Origin: Ferriphaselus amnicola
GTDB taxonomy: Bacteria; Pseudomonadota; Gammaproteobacteria; Burkholderiales; Gallionellaceae
Assembly: GCF_000974685.2 (NCBI RefSeq)
Contig: NZ_AP018738.1
Span: 1,550,001 to 1,614,000 of the forward strand
Length of the DNA stretch: 64,000 nucleotides
Reading direction: 5' to 3'
Shown here: in pieces, positions 1-8,698 of the stretch
Layout of the letters: each line of letters begins with the position of its first letter
Numbering within the stretch: the first letter of the stretch is position 1
Made by a program: the position numbers and the translations under genes
Notes under the pieces: model-generated
Databases searched by the model: none
What the model saw: only the letters and a program-made list of their open reading frames with translations
What the model was told of the DNA's origin: nothing

Positions 1-2
1 CC

Positions 3-326
3 CCATTTGCCGATGTAGAGATCGTAGAGCAACATTTCAGGGAAAAGCCAGAGGTCTCAGGCACAGCACGCAAGATTGCCGAAACGCTAGAAGTCGATGG
101 CGAATGCATCACCTCGTTGCGACTAGGAGGCATCGTCGGGCATCACGAAGTGATTTTTGGTTTCCCTCATCAGACGGTACGCCTCACGCATGACTCCATC
201 CGACGCGAGGCATTCGGCACGGGAGCTGCCTTTGCACTTGAACAACTATCACAGCTAGGGAATGGCTACTATTGCTTTGATGACATTTTATTTAAGTTGA
301 TGCGTACCCAATTATTAAAAGGCTGA
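3..326 (+). CDS. dapB: 4-hydroxy-tetrahydrodipicolinate reductase-like protein, C-terminal part (5' end outside window)
   Basis: The open frame enters at the left edge and ends at TGA 324-326, giving 107 residues of a DapB-type C-terminal domain. DapB reduces dihydrodipicolinate with NAD(P)H in the lysine/diaminopimelate pathway. Visible signatures are EQHFREK (the substrate-binding E-x-H-H-x-x-K region), SGTA, IVGHHEVIFG and a C-terminal RxxFGxGA segment like the usual RMTFANGA. It is not a textbook DapB: the second His of the HH pair is Phe, and the D and P of the usual DAPSGTA motif are missing. It may be a divergent DapB or a related reductase; the missing N-terminus (NAD-binding domain) would decide. 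Confidence 0.65.
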   Translation, partial: PFADVEIVEQHFREKPEVSGTARKIAETLEVDGECITSLRLGGIVGHHEVIFGFPHQTVRLTHDSIRREAFGTGAAFALEQLSQLGNGYYCFDDILFKLMRTQLLKG

Positions 327-934
327 GCCCCCAATTACCGTCCAAAAGGTCTATAACTTAGCATTGCGCCAGCCCTGAATACGACGAATGAAAAGCTCGT
401 CGCACCACTCCAACCAATTTGGCCTGTGTATCTTTCTGCTCGGCTAGAGTCTGTCGGGAATGCGTCCACTACCCTAGAAATATGCCCATTGTTCAAAACG
501 CTTCTCGGAGATTTTCAGCGTATCCCCTATCCCATGCGGCAGCCACAGCCACTGGCAGCTTTGAGATTTGGTTGCCCCCTGAGTCTGCCGCACCACGGAT
601 TGCGAGTCAAAGTCACTCCCGACCTTCATGTCGGGTAAACCACACTCAGTCAGCATATCGCCTAGGGGTAACGTTGCTGCATAGTTGGACATCACTTCCA
701 TCACTGCTCCCTGGCCCAATTTCCGCGTATCCGAAGTGATAAGCAATCCCTTTTTGCTACGCAAGGCACACTATTTGCTCCTCACCTTTGCACAGACTGC
801 GAGCGACTAATTCCCTGTGTTAGCATACCGACCAACGTTTCGTTTAGATACAGTGATGTCCAGCCCAACAATCCACGCCTCACTCACGCATATCCTTTCC
901 GCTTCAACCTCTAGCTCACCCATGGATCAATGAC
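327..934. other. Intergenic region without a convincing gene
   Basis: About 600 bases between the dapB-like gene and nhaD. A 96-codon minus-strand frame (474-764) exists but matches no family I know and has no clear ribosome binding site. Immediately upstream of it on the same strand are further short open stretches broken by stops, so the stretch could be a decayed gene, perhaps an old transposase. The nhaD promoter should lie at the right end; I see no strong sigma-70 match. Confidence 0.4.
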
Positions 935-2218
935 ATGCTTATTTCTCTGATTGTCATATTTATCATCGCTTATGTAGCCATCGCACTTGAACACCCACTA
1001 AAAATCAACAAAGCCGCTCCAGCTCTGATCGGTGCTGGATTGTTGTGGACGATTTATGCCTTATCGGTCAGCGATGCTCATCTGGTTGGCGAGCAACTAG
1101 GCGAGTCAGTCATGGCGACCGCACAAATCGTGTTTTTTCTGATGGGTGCGATGACCATTGTCGAGGTCGTCGATGCTCATAATGGCTTCGATATCATTAC
1201 TCGTCGCATCGCAACGACCCGACTGTCCAGTCTGATGTGGCTGGTAGGGTTTGTGACATTTTCCCTTAGTGCGATACTCGACAATCTGACTACAACCATT
1301 GTGATGATTTCGCTCATGCGCAAACTGCTGGGCAAACATGAAGACCGACTGTTCTTTGCCGGCATTATCGTTATTGCGGCGAATTCTGGTGGCGCTTGGT
1401 CCCCCATCGGTGATGTCACTACCACTATGTTGTGGATTGGCGGCCAGATCACCAGTATCGCCATCATTAAGGGCGTGCTACTGCCCTCGCTTGCCAGCCT
1501 GATAGTACCTTTGGCCATCACCGCCTATCTTCTGCGTGGGCGACCAGTAATTGCCCCCGGACATGTCCACGGTGAAACCCAGTCACACGCTTCCATGTTC
1601 GCGCGCAACTTAGTGTTTTTCACAGGCTTGGGCATTCTGGTGGCTGTACCGGCCTTCAAGACGGTAACGCATCTCCCCCCTTTCATGGGCATCCTGTTCG
1701 GCTTAGGCATCTTGTGGCTAGTGGCTGATCTGGTGCACCGAAATCGGGACAATGACTCAAAGACTCACCTAACTCTGGTTCATGCCCTCAGCAAAATCGA
1801 CATGGGATCGCTGGTATTCTTTATTGGGATTTTGCTGTCGGTGGCGACCTTAGAACATACCAACATTCTTACTTCACTAGCACAGTGGTTAGATCACAGT
1901 CTTGGCAGGCAAGACCTGATTGTGATGCTGATCGGAATCGCTAGTGCCGTGGTGGACAATGTACCTCTGGTTGCCGCTTCAATGGGCATGTATAGCTTGG
2001 CCGAATATCCCACGAACCACTTCCTGTGGGAGTTCCTTGCCTATTGCTCAGGAACCGGCGGATCGATACTGATCATAGGCTCTGCCGCTGGCGTTGCGGC
2101 TATGGGTCTGGAGAAGATCCACTTTTTCTGGTACTTCAAAAACATCAGCGGATTGGCACTGGTCGGTTACTTTGCCGGTGCAGGTGTTTATCTCGTCCAA
2201 TATCAACTACTGCATTGA
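935..2218 (+). CDS. nhaD: Na+/H+ antiporter, NhaD family
   Basis: A 427-residue, almost entirely hydrophobic protein with about 11-12 predicted membrane segments. NhaD antiporters of the ion transporter superfamily exchange cytoplasmic Na+ or Li+ for external H+ at alkaline pH. The N-terminus (EHPLKINKAAPAL), the conserved ILDNLTTTIV stretch near residue 115, NSGGAWSPIGDVTTTMLW near 150 and VVDNVPLVAASMGMY near 330 are typical of the family, where paired Asn/Asp residues in the two half-repeats form the transport site. Length is normal. It is transcribed alone and converges with the methyltransferase gene, with only 15 bp between the stops. The start has a weak ribosome site, so the exact start is less sure than the family. 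Confidence 0.92.
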   Translation: MLISLIVIFIIAYVAIALEHPLKINKAAPALIGAGLLWTIYALSVSDAHLVGEQLGESVMATAQIVFFLMGAMTIVEVVDAHNGFDIITRRIATTRLSSLMWLVGFVTFSLSAILDNLTTTIVMISLMRKLLGKHEDRLFFAGIIVIAANSGGAWSPIGDVTTTMLWIGGQITSIAIIKGVLLPSLASLIVPLAITAYLLRGRPVIAPGHVHGETQSHASMFARNLVFFTGLGILVAVPAFKTVTHLPPFMGILFGLGILWLVADLVHRNRDNDSKTHLTLVHALSKIDMGSLVFFIGILLSVATLEHTNILTSLAQWLDHSLGRQDLIVMLIGIASAVVDNVPLVAASMGMYSLAEYPTNHFLWEFLAYCSGTGGSILIIGSAAGVAAMGLEKIHFFWYFKNISGLALVGYFAGAGVYLVQYQLLH

Positions 2219-2233
2219 GAAACCAACCTGCGC

Positions 2234-3028
2234 CTACATCCGCCAGATATACAGCGAGGAATGATGCAGGTCATCCACCTGCACTGTTTGCTGAGGTGGG
2301 AACTCCGGTACGGCGAAGGTATTGCTGATGAACAGACTGCCGGACTTCATCTCGCGGCGGGCTTTTTCCCACAGTTCGGCCATCGGCACTGGCGACAGGT
2401 AGGCGAACACCACGTCGTATTGCGATAAGTCACAATCCCACAGACTGCCCCAGCGTACATGGCAGTTCGGCTTGAGCCGCAGCCGCAACCAGCTCCATAC
2501 AAAGGGAAGCGGCGCGATCTCCACCCCCAAGTAATGCCCGTCTGGACGCACCGCTGACAAGTGCGCCAATACACCCCCCAAGCCTGAGCCGATGTCCATC
2601 AAGGAAAAGGACTTATCGCGCCCTTCCATGGGCGGCAACAAATCTTCCAATGCACGCCAAACTTTGTGGCTAGAAAGATAGAGCGGCACTTGGGTGCGGA
2701 AGGTGCTCCAGTACACCGCCAACAAGATGAGGAAGATCACCAGATAGAGCGTTGGCGCCACATCCACTGCCAGCATCGCCACTTGCGCGGGGGCGAAGAT
2801 GAACTGGATCGGCACCCACCAACGTGCTTGTCCAGCGAGATGCGAGAGTGTTGCCGCCAATGCCCCGACCACTAGAGCCAAGGAGAGCGGCGTAAAGGGA
2901 ATCGTTGTGAAGCGAGCCAACAGAATGGCTAGAAAGAAGGCGAGGCCTTGTAATAGCAGGGCAATGACGGCGGGAGGCAAACGGCGCGGCAAAGACACGT
3001 TATCGCTGCAAGCCAGCCTCGACTTCAT
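2234..3028 (-). CDS. Membrane-anchored class I SAM-dependent methyltransferase
   Basis: 264 residues. The N-terminal 95 or so residues form about three hydrophobic helices; the rest is a small Rossmann methyltransferase with motif I at MDIGSGLGGVLAHL (about residue 148), an acidic GVEIAP strand and a YDVVFAYLSP strand. This arrangement (membrane anchor, then a class I fold) is typical of poorly characterised proteobacterial methyltransferases; the substrate cannot be read from the sequence. It is last in a minus-strand run and its start overlaps the preceding DJ-1 gene by 29 bp, which suggests translational coupling. Confidence 0.75.
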   Translation of the reverse strand: MKSRLACSDNVSLPRRLPPAVIALLLQGLAFFLAILLARFTTIPFTPLSLALVVGALAATLSHLAGQARWWVPIQFIFAPAQVAMLAVDVAPTLYLVIFLILLAVYWSTFRTQVPLYLSSHKVWRALEDLLPPMEGRDKSFSLMDIGSGLGGVLAHLSAVRPDGHYLGVEIAPLPFVWSWLRLRLKPNCHVRWGSLWDCDLSQYDVVFAYLSPVPMAELWEKARREMKSGSLFISNTFAVPEFPPQQTVQVDDLHHSSLYIWRM

Positions 3029-3542
3029 CGCGCGTTGCCTTGCTGACCAGCCGCTCGATCAACGTCAGCGCAAAATCCATCGCCGTGCCAGGGCCGCGTG
3101 AGGTAATGAGCTTGCCATCCTCGACGATAGCGGCACGCTGTTGCTGCACCTCTGGATAAGCATCCAACGCACCGGGGAAGCTGGTAGCGCGCTTGCCGTC
3201 TAACACTCCGGCCGCAGCAAGTACCGAAGGTGCGGCACAGATCGCCGTCACGTACTTACCCTCGGCAACCATCTTCTTCACCAACCCGATGATGCGGGCA
3301 TCCGCCTTCAGATTGTTGGTACCGGGCTGTCCACCGGGCAGCACCAGCATGTCGAACTCGTGAGTCAGCGCAGCTTCCAGCGTAGTGTCCGGCTGCAACA
3401 TCACACCTCGACTGCCGCGCTGGATCTGGCCATCCAGTCCGGCGATCACCACGGTTAATCCGGCCCGGCGCAACAAATCAGTTACGGTGACAGCCTCCAG
3501 ATCTTCAAATCCCGCCGCCAGCGGCACCAGCACTCGGCTCAT
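3000..3542 (-). CDS. DJ-1/PfpI family protein (YajL/ThiJ-like)
   Basis: 180 residues, the normal length for the bacterial DJ-1 family. The N-terminal VLVPLAAGFEDLEAVT carries the conserved Glu of the active site, MLVLPGGQPGTNNLK is the glycine-rich loop, and TAICAAPSVLAAAG contains the nucleophile-elbow cysteine near residue 102. Members act as oxidative-stress chaperones or glyoxal/deglycase-type enzymes; the exact activity is disputed in the family. Its ATG overlaps the stop of the 133-aa gene upstream, and its 3' end overlaps the methyltransferase start, so the three genes form an operon. Confidence 0.88.
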   Translation of the reverse strand: MSRVLVPLAAGFEDLEAVTVTDLLRRAGLTVVIAGLDGQIQRGSRGVMLQPDTTLEAALTHEFDMLVLPGGQPGTNNLKADARIIGLVKKMVAEGKYVTAICAAPSVLAAAGVLDGKRATSFPGALDAYPEVQQQRAAIVEDGKLITSRGPGTAMDFALTLIERLVSKATRDEVEAGLQR

Positions 3543-3940
3543 GCTTCCAACCCCAGTTGGTAGGCACGCATCAGCGCAGATTTCAGCTGTGGATGCTTGT
3601 CGAGGTTTTCGATACCCATTTCGATCGAAGCGATCACCCGCAGGGTATCCATCTTTTCACTTTCTCCAAGCAATGCCTTATAGCCCTCTAGATCGAACTC
3701 GCCGTCATGCAGGAAATCAGCCGCACGCCCAGTCGCATCCCGAAAAATGATGGGCTCTAGCTCCATCACTTCGAAAATATACGAGTAGGTATCGATGTCG
3801 TGTTCGACCGCCATCACGTTATGCAAGGAAGGCAGATCCAGAAACTTGTCCAATACCTGCTCCAGATCGAGCTGCGACTCCAACTCGTAATTCACTCCTC
3901 GGAAGGAGAACTCGACGCGCGCGACGATGGAGTCTCTCAT
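3539..3940 (-). CDS. Conserved hypothetical acidic protein
   Basis: 133 residues, acidic and mostly helical by eye, with no membrane segment and no catalytic motif I recognise. It overlaps the DJ-1 gene by 4 bp and begins three bases after the yajQ stop, so it is read within the same minus-strand operon. A small cytosolic protein of unknown function, probably lineage-specific. Confidence 0.7.
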   Translation of the reverse strand: MRDSIVARVEFSFRGVNYELESQLDLEQVLDKFLDLPSLHNVMAVEHDIDTYSYIFEVMELEPIIFRDATGRAADFLHDGEFDLEGYKALLGESEKMDTLRVIASIEMGIENLDKHPQLKSALMRAYQLGLEA

Positions 3941-3943
3941 GGC

Positions 3944-4432
3944 TCAGTCGCGAAAGTTCTGATACTGCAAGGGAAAGTCGGTGATGGACTTTTTGATGAA
4001 AGCAATGGCTGCTTGCAAGTCATCACGATTCTTGCCAGTGACACGTACTTCATCACCCTGAATGCTGGCCTGAACCTTTTGCTTACTGTCTTTAATTAGT
4101 TTAACGATCTTTTTCGCCAGTTCGATCTCCACGCCCACCTTCACGGTGCATGCACGCTTGACCTTATTACCACTGACTTTCTCGATCTTGTCGCTGATAT
4201 CCAGACACTTGATGTCCACACCGCGCTTGGTCAGCTTTCCGTTAAGGATGTCTTGCACCTGATCAAGCTGGAATTCGTTGTCAGCATGGATGGTCAGCAC
4301 CAGTTCAGCCTGCTCCACATGGGCACCGGAGCCCTTGAAATCGAAACGCGTACCGACTTCCTTATTGGTCTGCTCGACCGCATTTTTGACTTCGGTCTTT
4401 TCTACTTCGGAAACGATGTCGAAAGATGGCAT
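3944..4432 (-). CDS. yajQ: YajQ family nucleotide-binding protein
   Basis: 162 residues from the ATG at 4432 ([10 protein letters not shown]). The frame extends 14 codons further upstream, but every YajQ I know begins MPSFD, so the inner ATG is chosen. YajQ proteins have two ferredoxin-like (Rossmann-type) domains and bind nucleotides; some bind cyclic di-GMP and act as transcriptional co-regulators. Family marks are RFDFKGS near residue 30, RGVDIKCLD, and the C-terminal [15 protein letters not shown]. It is upstream of the conserved hypothetical and DJ-1 genes. Confidence 0.93.
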   Translation of the reverse strand: MPSFDIVSEVEKTEVKNAVEQTNKEVGTRFDFKGSGAHVEQAELVLTIHADNEFQLDQVQDILNGKLTKRGVDIKCLDISDKIEKVSGNKVKRACTVKVGVEIELAKKIVKLIKDSKQKVQASIQGDEVRVTGKNRDDLQAAIAFIKKSITDFPLQYQNFRD

Positions 4433-4485
4433 TATTTTTCCTCGATAAGCTTGTAGCCAAGAGATATTTTGCAACTAGCTAAATG

Positions 4486-4806
4486 TTAGCCAAACGAGCA
4501 AACGTAATCCACCGCGCCTGCGCCGGTGTGGATCTCGAAGCTGCTGTCGGCGGCGACGTTGAAGCTGCTGCCTGCTCCGTAGGTCTTAAAGACGGCTTCG
4601 CCCGCGATCTTGACCTGGCACTCGCCAGCGGTGATCTCCATCAACTCCGGCACGCCGACGTTGAAGGTGAGCTGGCTGTTAGGCAGAACCACACCGACGG
4701 TCTTGCGGCTACCGTCAGGAAAAAACACCGAGTGCGATACGCACTTGCCGTCAAAGAAGACGTTGGACTTAGTGCCAACGCTGACGTTGTTGATTCTATC
4801 TGTCAT
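4486..4806 (-). CDS. ppnP: Pyrimidine/purine nucleoside phosphorylase PpnP
   Basis: 106 residues of a single small cupin domain formerly called UPF0345/YaiE. PpnP phosphorolyses many nucleosides to base and ribose-1-phosphate. Characteristic strings are KSNVFFDGKCVSHSV near the N-terminus, FPDGSRKTVGVVLP, MEITAGECQV and the C-terminal YVCSFG. It is slightly longer than the E. coli protein (94 residues). It lies 12 bp downstream of argG on the same strand and may be cotranscribed with it. Confidence 0.9.
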   Translation of the reverse strand: MTDRINNVSVGTKSNVFFDGKCVSHSVFFPDGSRKTVGVVLPNSQLTFNVGVPELMEITAGECQVKIAGEAVFKTYGAGSSFNVAADSSFEIHTGAGAVDYVCSFG

Positions 4807-4818
4807 GTTGACTCCTTG

Positions 4819-6045
4819 TTATTTACGATTCTTCAGATTCGCCGCGATGCGCATCCGCAGGGCGTTCAGCTTGATGAAGCCGCCCGCATCCTTCTGGTCG
4901 TATGCACCCTTATCGTCCTCAAAGGTGGCGATGGTCGGATCGAACAGCGAATCGGTCTTTGAATCGCGGCCCACCACGATGACGTTGCCCTTGTACAACT
5001 TCACGCGCACCCAGCCGTTGACGGTCTGCTGGGTATGGTCGATCAGCGTTTGCAGCGCGAGGCGTTCCGGGCTCCACCAGTAGCCGTTGTAGATCATCGA
5101 TGCGTAACGCGGCATCAGGTCGTCCTTGAGGTGGGCGACTTCGCGGTCCAGCGTGATGGACTCGATGGCGCGGTGCGCCTTCAGCATGATGGTGCCGCCG
5201 GGGGTCTCGTAGCAGCCGCGCGACTTCATGCCGACGTAGCGGTTCTCCACCAGATCGAGGCGACCGATGCCGTGCTTGCCGCCCAGTTGGTTCAGGGTCG
5301 CCAGCACGGTGGCGGGCGACATGGCCACGCCGTTCAGGGCGACGATGTCGCCGCTCTTGAATTCGATGTCCAGATATTCAGCGGCATCCGGTGCGTTCTC
5401 CGGCGACACCGTCCAGCGCCACATGCTCTCTTCCGCTTCCGCCGCCGGGTCTTCCAGATGGCGGCCTTCGAAACTGATGTGCAACAGATTGGCGTCCATC
5501 GAATACGGGCTGCCGCCGTTGCGGTGCTTCATGTCGATGGGGATGCCGTTGCTCTCGGCGTAAGCCAGCAGCTTCTCGCGGGACAGCAAGTCCCATTCGC
5601 GCCACGGGGCGATGATCTTGATGCCGGGCTTGAGCGCATACGCACCCAGCTCGAAACGGACTTGGTCGTTGCCCTTGCCGGTCGCACCGTGCGACACGGC
5701 ATCTGCGCCGGTGGCGTTGGCGATCTCGACCAAACGCTTGGCGATCAGCGGACGCGCGATGGACGTACCGAGCAGGTATTCGCCCTCGTACACGGTGTTG
5801 GCGCGGAACATCGGGAACACGAAGTCACGCACGAACTCTTCGCGCACGTCGTCGATGAAGATATGCTCCGGCTTGATGCCGAACTTCAGCGCTTTCTGGC
5901 GCGCTGGTTCCAGCTCTTCGCCTTGCCCCAAGTCAGCGGTGAAGGTCACCACTTCGCAGTGATACGTGTCTTGCAGCCACTTGAGGATGACCGAGGTATC
6001 CAGACCGCCCGAATAGGCGAGGACGACTTTGTTGATTTCGCTCAT
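4819..6045 (-). CDS. argG: Argininosuccinate synthase
   Basis: 408 residues, full length. It joins citrulline and aspartate with ATP to argininosuccinate in the cytosolic arginine pathway. The N-terminal [17 protein letters not shown] is the PP-loop ATP-binding motif; [13 protein letters not shown] and the [11 protein letters not shown] segment are family signatures. The gene follows argF on the same strand with a 79-bp gap that holds a dispersed-type inverted repeat. Confidence 0.98.
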   Translation of the reverse strand: MSEINKVVLAYSGGLDTSVILKWLQDTYHCEVVTFTADLGQGEELEPARQKALKFGIKPEHIFIDDVREEFVRDFVFPMFRANTVYEGEYLLGTSIARPLIAKRLVEIANATGADAVSHGATGKGNDQVRFELGAYALKPGIKIIAPWREWDLLSREKLLAYAESNGIPIDMKHRNGGSPYSMDANLLHISFEGRHLEDPAAEAEESMWRWTVSPENAPDAAEYLDIEFKSGDIVALNGVAMSPATVLATLNQLGGKHGIGRLDLVENRYVGMKSRGCYETPGGTIMLKAHRAIESITLDREVAHLKDDLMPRYASMIYNGYWWSPERLALQTLIDHTQQTVNGWVRVKLYKGNVIVVGRDSKTDSLFDPTIATFEDDKGAYDQKDAGGFIKLNALRMRIAANLKNRK

Positions 6046-6065
6046 GCTTCGTTACATCTCCATCT

Positions 6066-6121
6066 TAGGGTGCGCTCGCGCACCATTCATTCAAATTCGT
6101 TGGGGCACAAACGCACCCTAC
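6066..6121. repeat. Intergenic inverted repeat (REP-like)
   Basis: TAGGGTGCG at 6066-6074 is mirrored by CGCACCCTA at 6112-6120, with a G/C-rich inner hairpin. It fills the gap between argF and argG. The GTAGGGTGCG type is a common dispersed element in betaproteobacterial intergenic regions; here it could shape the argF-argG transcript. Confidence 0.5.
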
Positions 6122-6124
6122 AGG

Positions 6125-7045
6125 TTAATTATTCACATTGCCCAGCAGCAAATACTCCATAAGGGCTTTTTGCACGTGCAATCTGTTTTCTGCTTCATCC
6201 CACACGACCGACTGTTTGCCGTCAATCACCGCTGCATCCACCTCCTCGCCGCGATGCGCGGGCAGGCAGTGCATAAACAGCGCATCAGGCTTGGCCACGG
6301 ACATCATTTCGGCATCCACGATCCAGTCAGCGAACGCTTTCCGGCGTGCGTCGTTTTCACGTTCGAAGCCCATCGAGGTCCACACATCGGTAGTGATCAA
6401 ATCGGCGTCGCGGGCGGCATCCATCGGATCGGCGAATTCTTCGTAGTGGTCGGTGCCATATAGCCCAGCGCGCTCCGGCTCGACCTCATAGCCCGGCGGG
6501 GTGGAAACGTGGACGTTGAAATCCAACAGTTCCGCCGCTTGCAGCCAAGTGTTGCAGACATTGTTGGAGTCGCCGATCCAGGCCACGGTCTTGCCTTTGA
6601 TCGAGCCGCGATGCTCGATGTAGGTGTAGATGTCGGCGAGGATCTGGCAGGGATGGTATTCGTTGGTCAGGCCGTTAATGACCGGCACGCGCGAATTCTT
6701 TGCAAAGCGCTCGATGATCTCTTGCTCGAAGGTGCGGATCATCACGATGTCGCTCATGCGCGAGATCACTTGCGCCGCGTCTTCCACCGGCTCACCGCGA
6801 CCAAGCTGAGTGTCGCGCGTATTCAGGTAAATGGCCGAACCGCCCAACTGCTGCATCCCTGCTTCGAAGGATAACCGAGTGCGCGTTGAATTCTTCTCGA
6901 AGATCATCACCAGCGTGCGATCGGACAGTGGATGGTAGGGCTGGTATGCCTTGAAACGCTCTTTGATGATGCGCGTACGCTCGAACACATGGTTCATCTC
7001 GTCCAGCGAAAGATCCTTGAACTGCAAGAAGTGTTTGATGCTCAT
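6125..7045 (-). CDS. argF: Ornithine carbamoyltransferase
   Basis: 306 residues from the ATG at 7045 (MSIKHFLQFK). The nine extra upstream codons are rejected because this ATG overlaps the argD stop as ATGA. The enzyme makes citrulline from ornithine and carbamoyl phosphate. Visible motifs are FEKNSTRTR (carbamoyl-phosphate site), YHPCQILAD, and HCLPAHRGEEVD near the C-terminus with the catalytic Cys. The 4-bp overlap shows translational coupling to argD. Confidence 0.97.
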   Translation of the reverse strand: MSIKHFLQFKDLSLDEMNHVFERTRIIKERFKAYQPYHPLSDRTLVMIFEKNSTRTRLSFEAGMQQLGGSAIYLNTRDTQLGRGEPVEDAAQVISRMSDIVMIRTFEQEIIERFAKNSRVPVINGLTNEYHPCQILADIYTYIEHRGSIKGKTVAWIGDSNNVCNTWLQAAELLDFNVHVSTPPGYEVEPERAGLYGTDHYEEFADPMDAARDADLITTDVWTSMGFERENDARRKAFADWIVDAEMMSVAKPDALFMHCLPAHRGEEVDAAVIDGKQSVVWDEAENRLHVQKALMEYLLLGNVNN

Positions 7046-8211
7046 GACATGAACTCCGTAATCAACGGGCACAGGGTGTCCAACAACTGCTGCGCCTCAG
7101 CCTCAGTGAAAATTAGCGGGGGTAACAAACGCACCACGCTGTCGGCTGTGACGTTAATGAGCAAGCCACGCGCCAGTGCCAACTTCACCAGTTCGCCACA
7201 GGGTTTGGATAGTTCGATGCCTAACATCAAGCCTTGGCCACGTAACGCCACTAAACCCGGATTACCACCGAGGCGCTGTTTGAAGCCTGCCAACAGGAAA
7301 TCCCCAATGGCTGTCGCATGTGCCATCAGTTGGTCGTGCTCGACGATGTCCAGCGTGGCCAGTGCCGCCGTAGTCGCCAGCGGATTTCCACCAAAGGTAG
7401 AGCCATGATTGCCTGGCTTGAAAGTACCCGTCGCCTTACCCGCCGCGAGACAGGCTCCAATCGGCACACCCGAACCCAAACCCTTGGCCAGCGTCATCAC
7501 ATCCGGCAGGATGCCTGTATGCTGAAAAGCGAACCATTTTCCAGTACGTCCTATGCCGCACTGCACTTCGTCTAGCATCAACAACCAGCCATTCTGGTCA
7601 CATATCTGCCGAAGTTGCTCCAGATAATGGATATCCAAAGTGCGGATGCCACCCTCGCCCTGAATCGGCTCAACCAGTACCGCCACCACCTCTGGATTGT
7701 GTTGCGCTACTTGACGAATGGCATCCAGATCGTCGTATGGAACCCGCACGAAGCCCTTCACCAGCGGCTCGAAACCGGCTTGCACCTTGCGATTTCCCGT
7801 GGCAGAAAGCGTTGCCAAAGTACGGCCATGAAATGCCTTTTCCATCACGATGATGTGCGGCGTCTCAACTCCTTTGTTATGGCCGTACATGCGCGCCAAC
7901 TTGATCGCAGCTTCATTTGCTTCGCAACCCGAGTTGCAGATGAACACTTCGTCCATACCAGAAAGAGCAGCTAGCCGATTAGCCAACTGCTCCTGCTCAG
8001 GAATCTGATACACGTTAGATACGTGCATCAGCTTGTTAAGCTGGGTAGAAAGCGCTGTAGTCAAACGCGGGTGCGCATGTCCCAGCGTATTCACTGCGAT
8101 GCCGGACAGTGCATCCAAATAACGCTTGCCATCCGTATCCCAAAGCCAAGCACCTTCACCCCGCTCGAAAGCGATGGGTAGGCGCGCATAAGTGTTCATC
8201 AAGTGCGACAT
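7042..8211 (-). CDS. argD: Acetylornithine aminotransferase
   Basis: 389 residues from the ATG at 8211 (MSHLMNTYARLPIAF); the frame runs 37 codons further upstream but that part is unlike the family and lies in the region after the rpsT terminator. It is a class III PLP aminotransferase converting N-acetylglutamate semialdehyde to N-acetylornithine. LMLDEVQCGIGRTGKWFA and MTLAKGLGSGVPIGA (with the PLP lysine) are clear. It is the first gene of an argD-argF-argG cluster. Confidence 0.95.
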   Translation of the reverse strand: MSHLMNTYARLPIAFERGEGAWLWDTDGKRYLDALSGIAVNTLGHAHPRLTTALSTQLNKLMHVSNVYQIPEQEQLANRLAALSGMDEVFICNSGCEANEAAIKLARMYGHNKGVETPHIIVMEKAFHGRTLATLSATGNRKVQAGFEPLVKGFVRVPYDDLDAIRQVAQHNPEVVAVLVEPIQGEGGIRTLDIHYLEQLRQICDQNGWLLMLDEVQCGIGRTGKWFAFQHTGILPDVMTLAKGLGSGVPIGACLAAGKATGTFKPGNHGSTFGGNPLATTAALATLDIVEHDQLMAHATAIGDFLLAGFKQRLGGNPGLVALRGQGLMLGIELSKPCGELVKLALARGLLINVTADSVVRLLPPLIFTEAEAQQLLDTLCPLITEFMS

Positions 8212-8307
8212 AAATGCAGACGGCGGTCTGACCGCCGTGTGATAAGGGAAAGGTCGTATATTGACCAAACGAGCGCCTTTGCGCAAGTCTGGTGAGACTT
8301 CAAAAAC

Positions 8308-8336
8308 AAAAAGCCGACGCAAGCGTCGGCTTTTTT
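8308..8336 (-). terminator. Rho-independent terminator after rpsT
   Basis: GCCGACGC (8313-8320) and GCGTCGGC (8323-8330) form a GC-rich stem with A-tracts to the left and T-tracts to the right, so it can end transcription on either strand. On the minus strand it lies 19-42 bp past the rpsT stop and upstream of argD. Confidence 0.85.
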
Positions 8337-8354
8337 AGCAACCACTTGCGCAGA

Positions 8355-8618
8355 TTAGGCCATTGCCTTAATCGCGGCGGACAGGCGGCTCTTATGGCGA
8401 GCTGCCTTGTTCTTGTGGATGATCTTCTTATCAGCGATGGAATCGACTACGCTGGTAGAAGCTTGGAACACGGCTTGAGCAGCAGCCTTGTCACCTGCTT
8501 CGATTGCCTTGATGACTTTCTTAACGGCGGTACGCAGCTCAGAACGCAGGCTGGTGTTGTGCTGACGTTGTTTGTCTGCTTGACGTGCACGCTTTCTGGC
8601 TTGTGCGCTATTTGCCAT
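8355..8618 (-). CDS. rpsT: 30S ribosomal protein S20
   Basis: 87 residues, very rich in Ala, Lys and Arg, beginning [21 protein letters not shown]20 is a primary 16S rRNA-binding protein of the small subunit. The start has a clear AAGGAG ribosome site at about 8624-8629. It is a single gene with its own terminator. Confidence 0.98.
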   Translation of the reverse strand: MANSAQARKRARQADKQRQHNTSLRSELRTAVKKVIKAIEAGDKAAAQAVFQASTSVVDSIADKKIIHKNKAARHKSRLSAAIKAMA

Positions 8619-8698
8619 GGTTACTCCTTGAATTTGGGTTGCTACGAAAGGCGCGCATTATAAGGACGAGCGAGCACCTTTGCAACCAGTTTGTTTGC

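Noticed and set aside
419-764. Short ORFs upstream of nhaD on both strands
   Set aside because: Mutually overlapping, no recognised family, no ribosome site; kept only as a possible decayed gene.
5035-6162. 375-codon plus-strand open frame over argG
   Set aside because: It is the antisense of argG in GC-rich coding DNA; composition is Arg/Ala/His/Val-rich with no family features.
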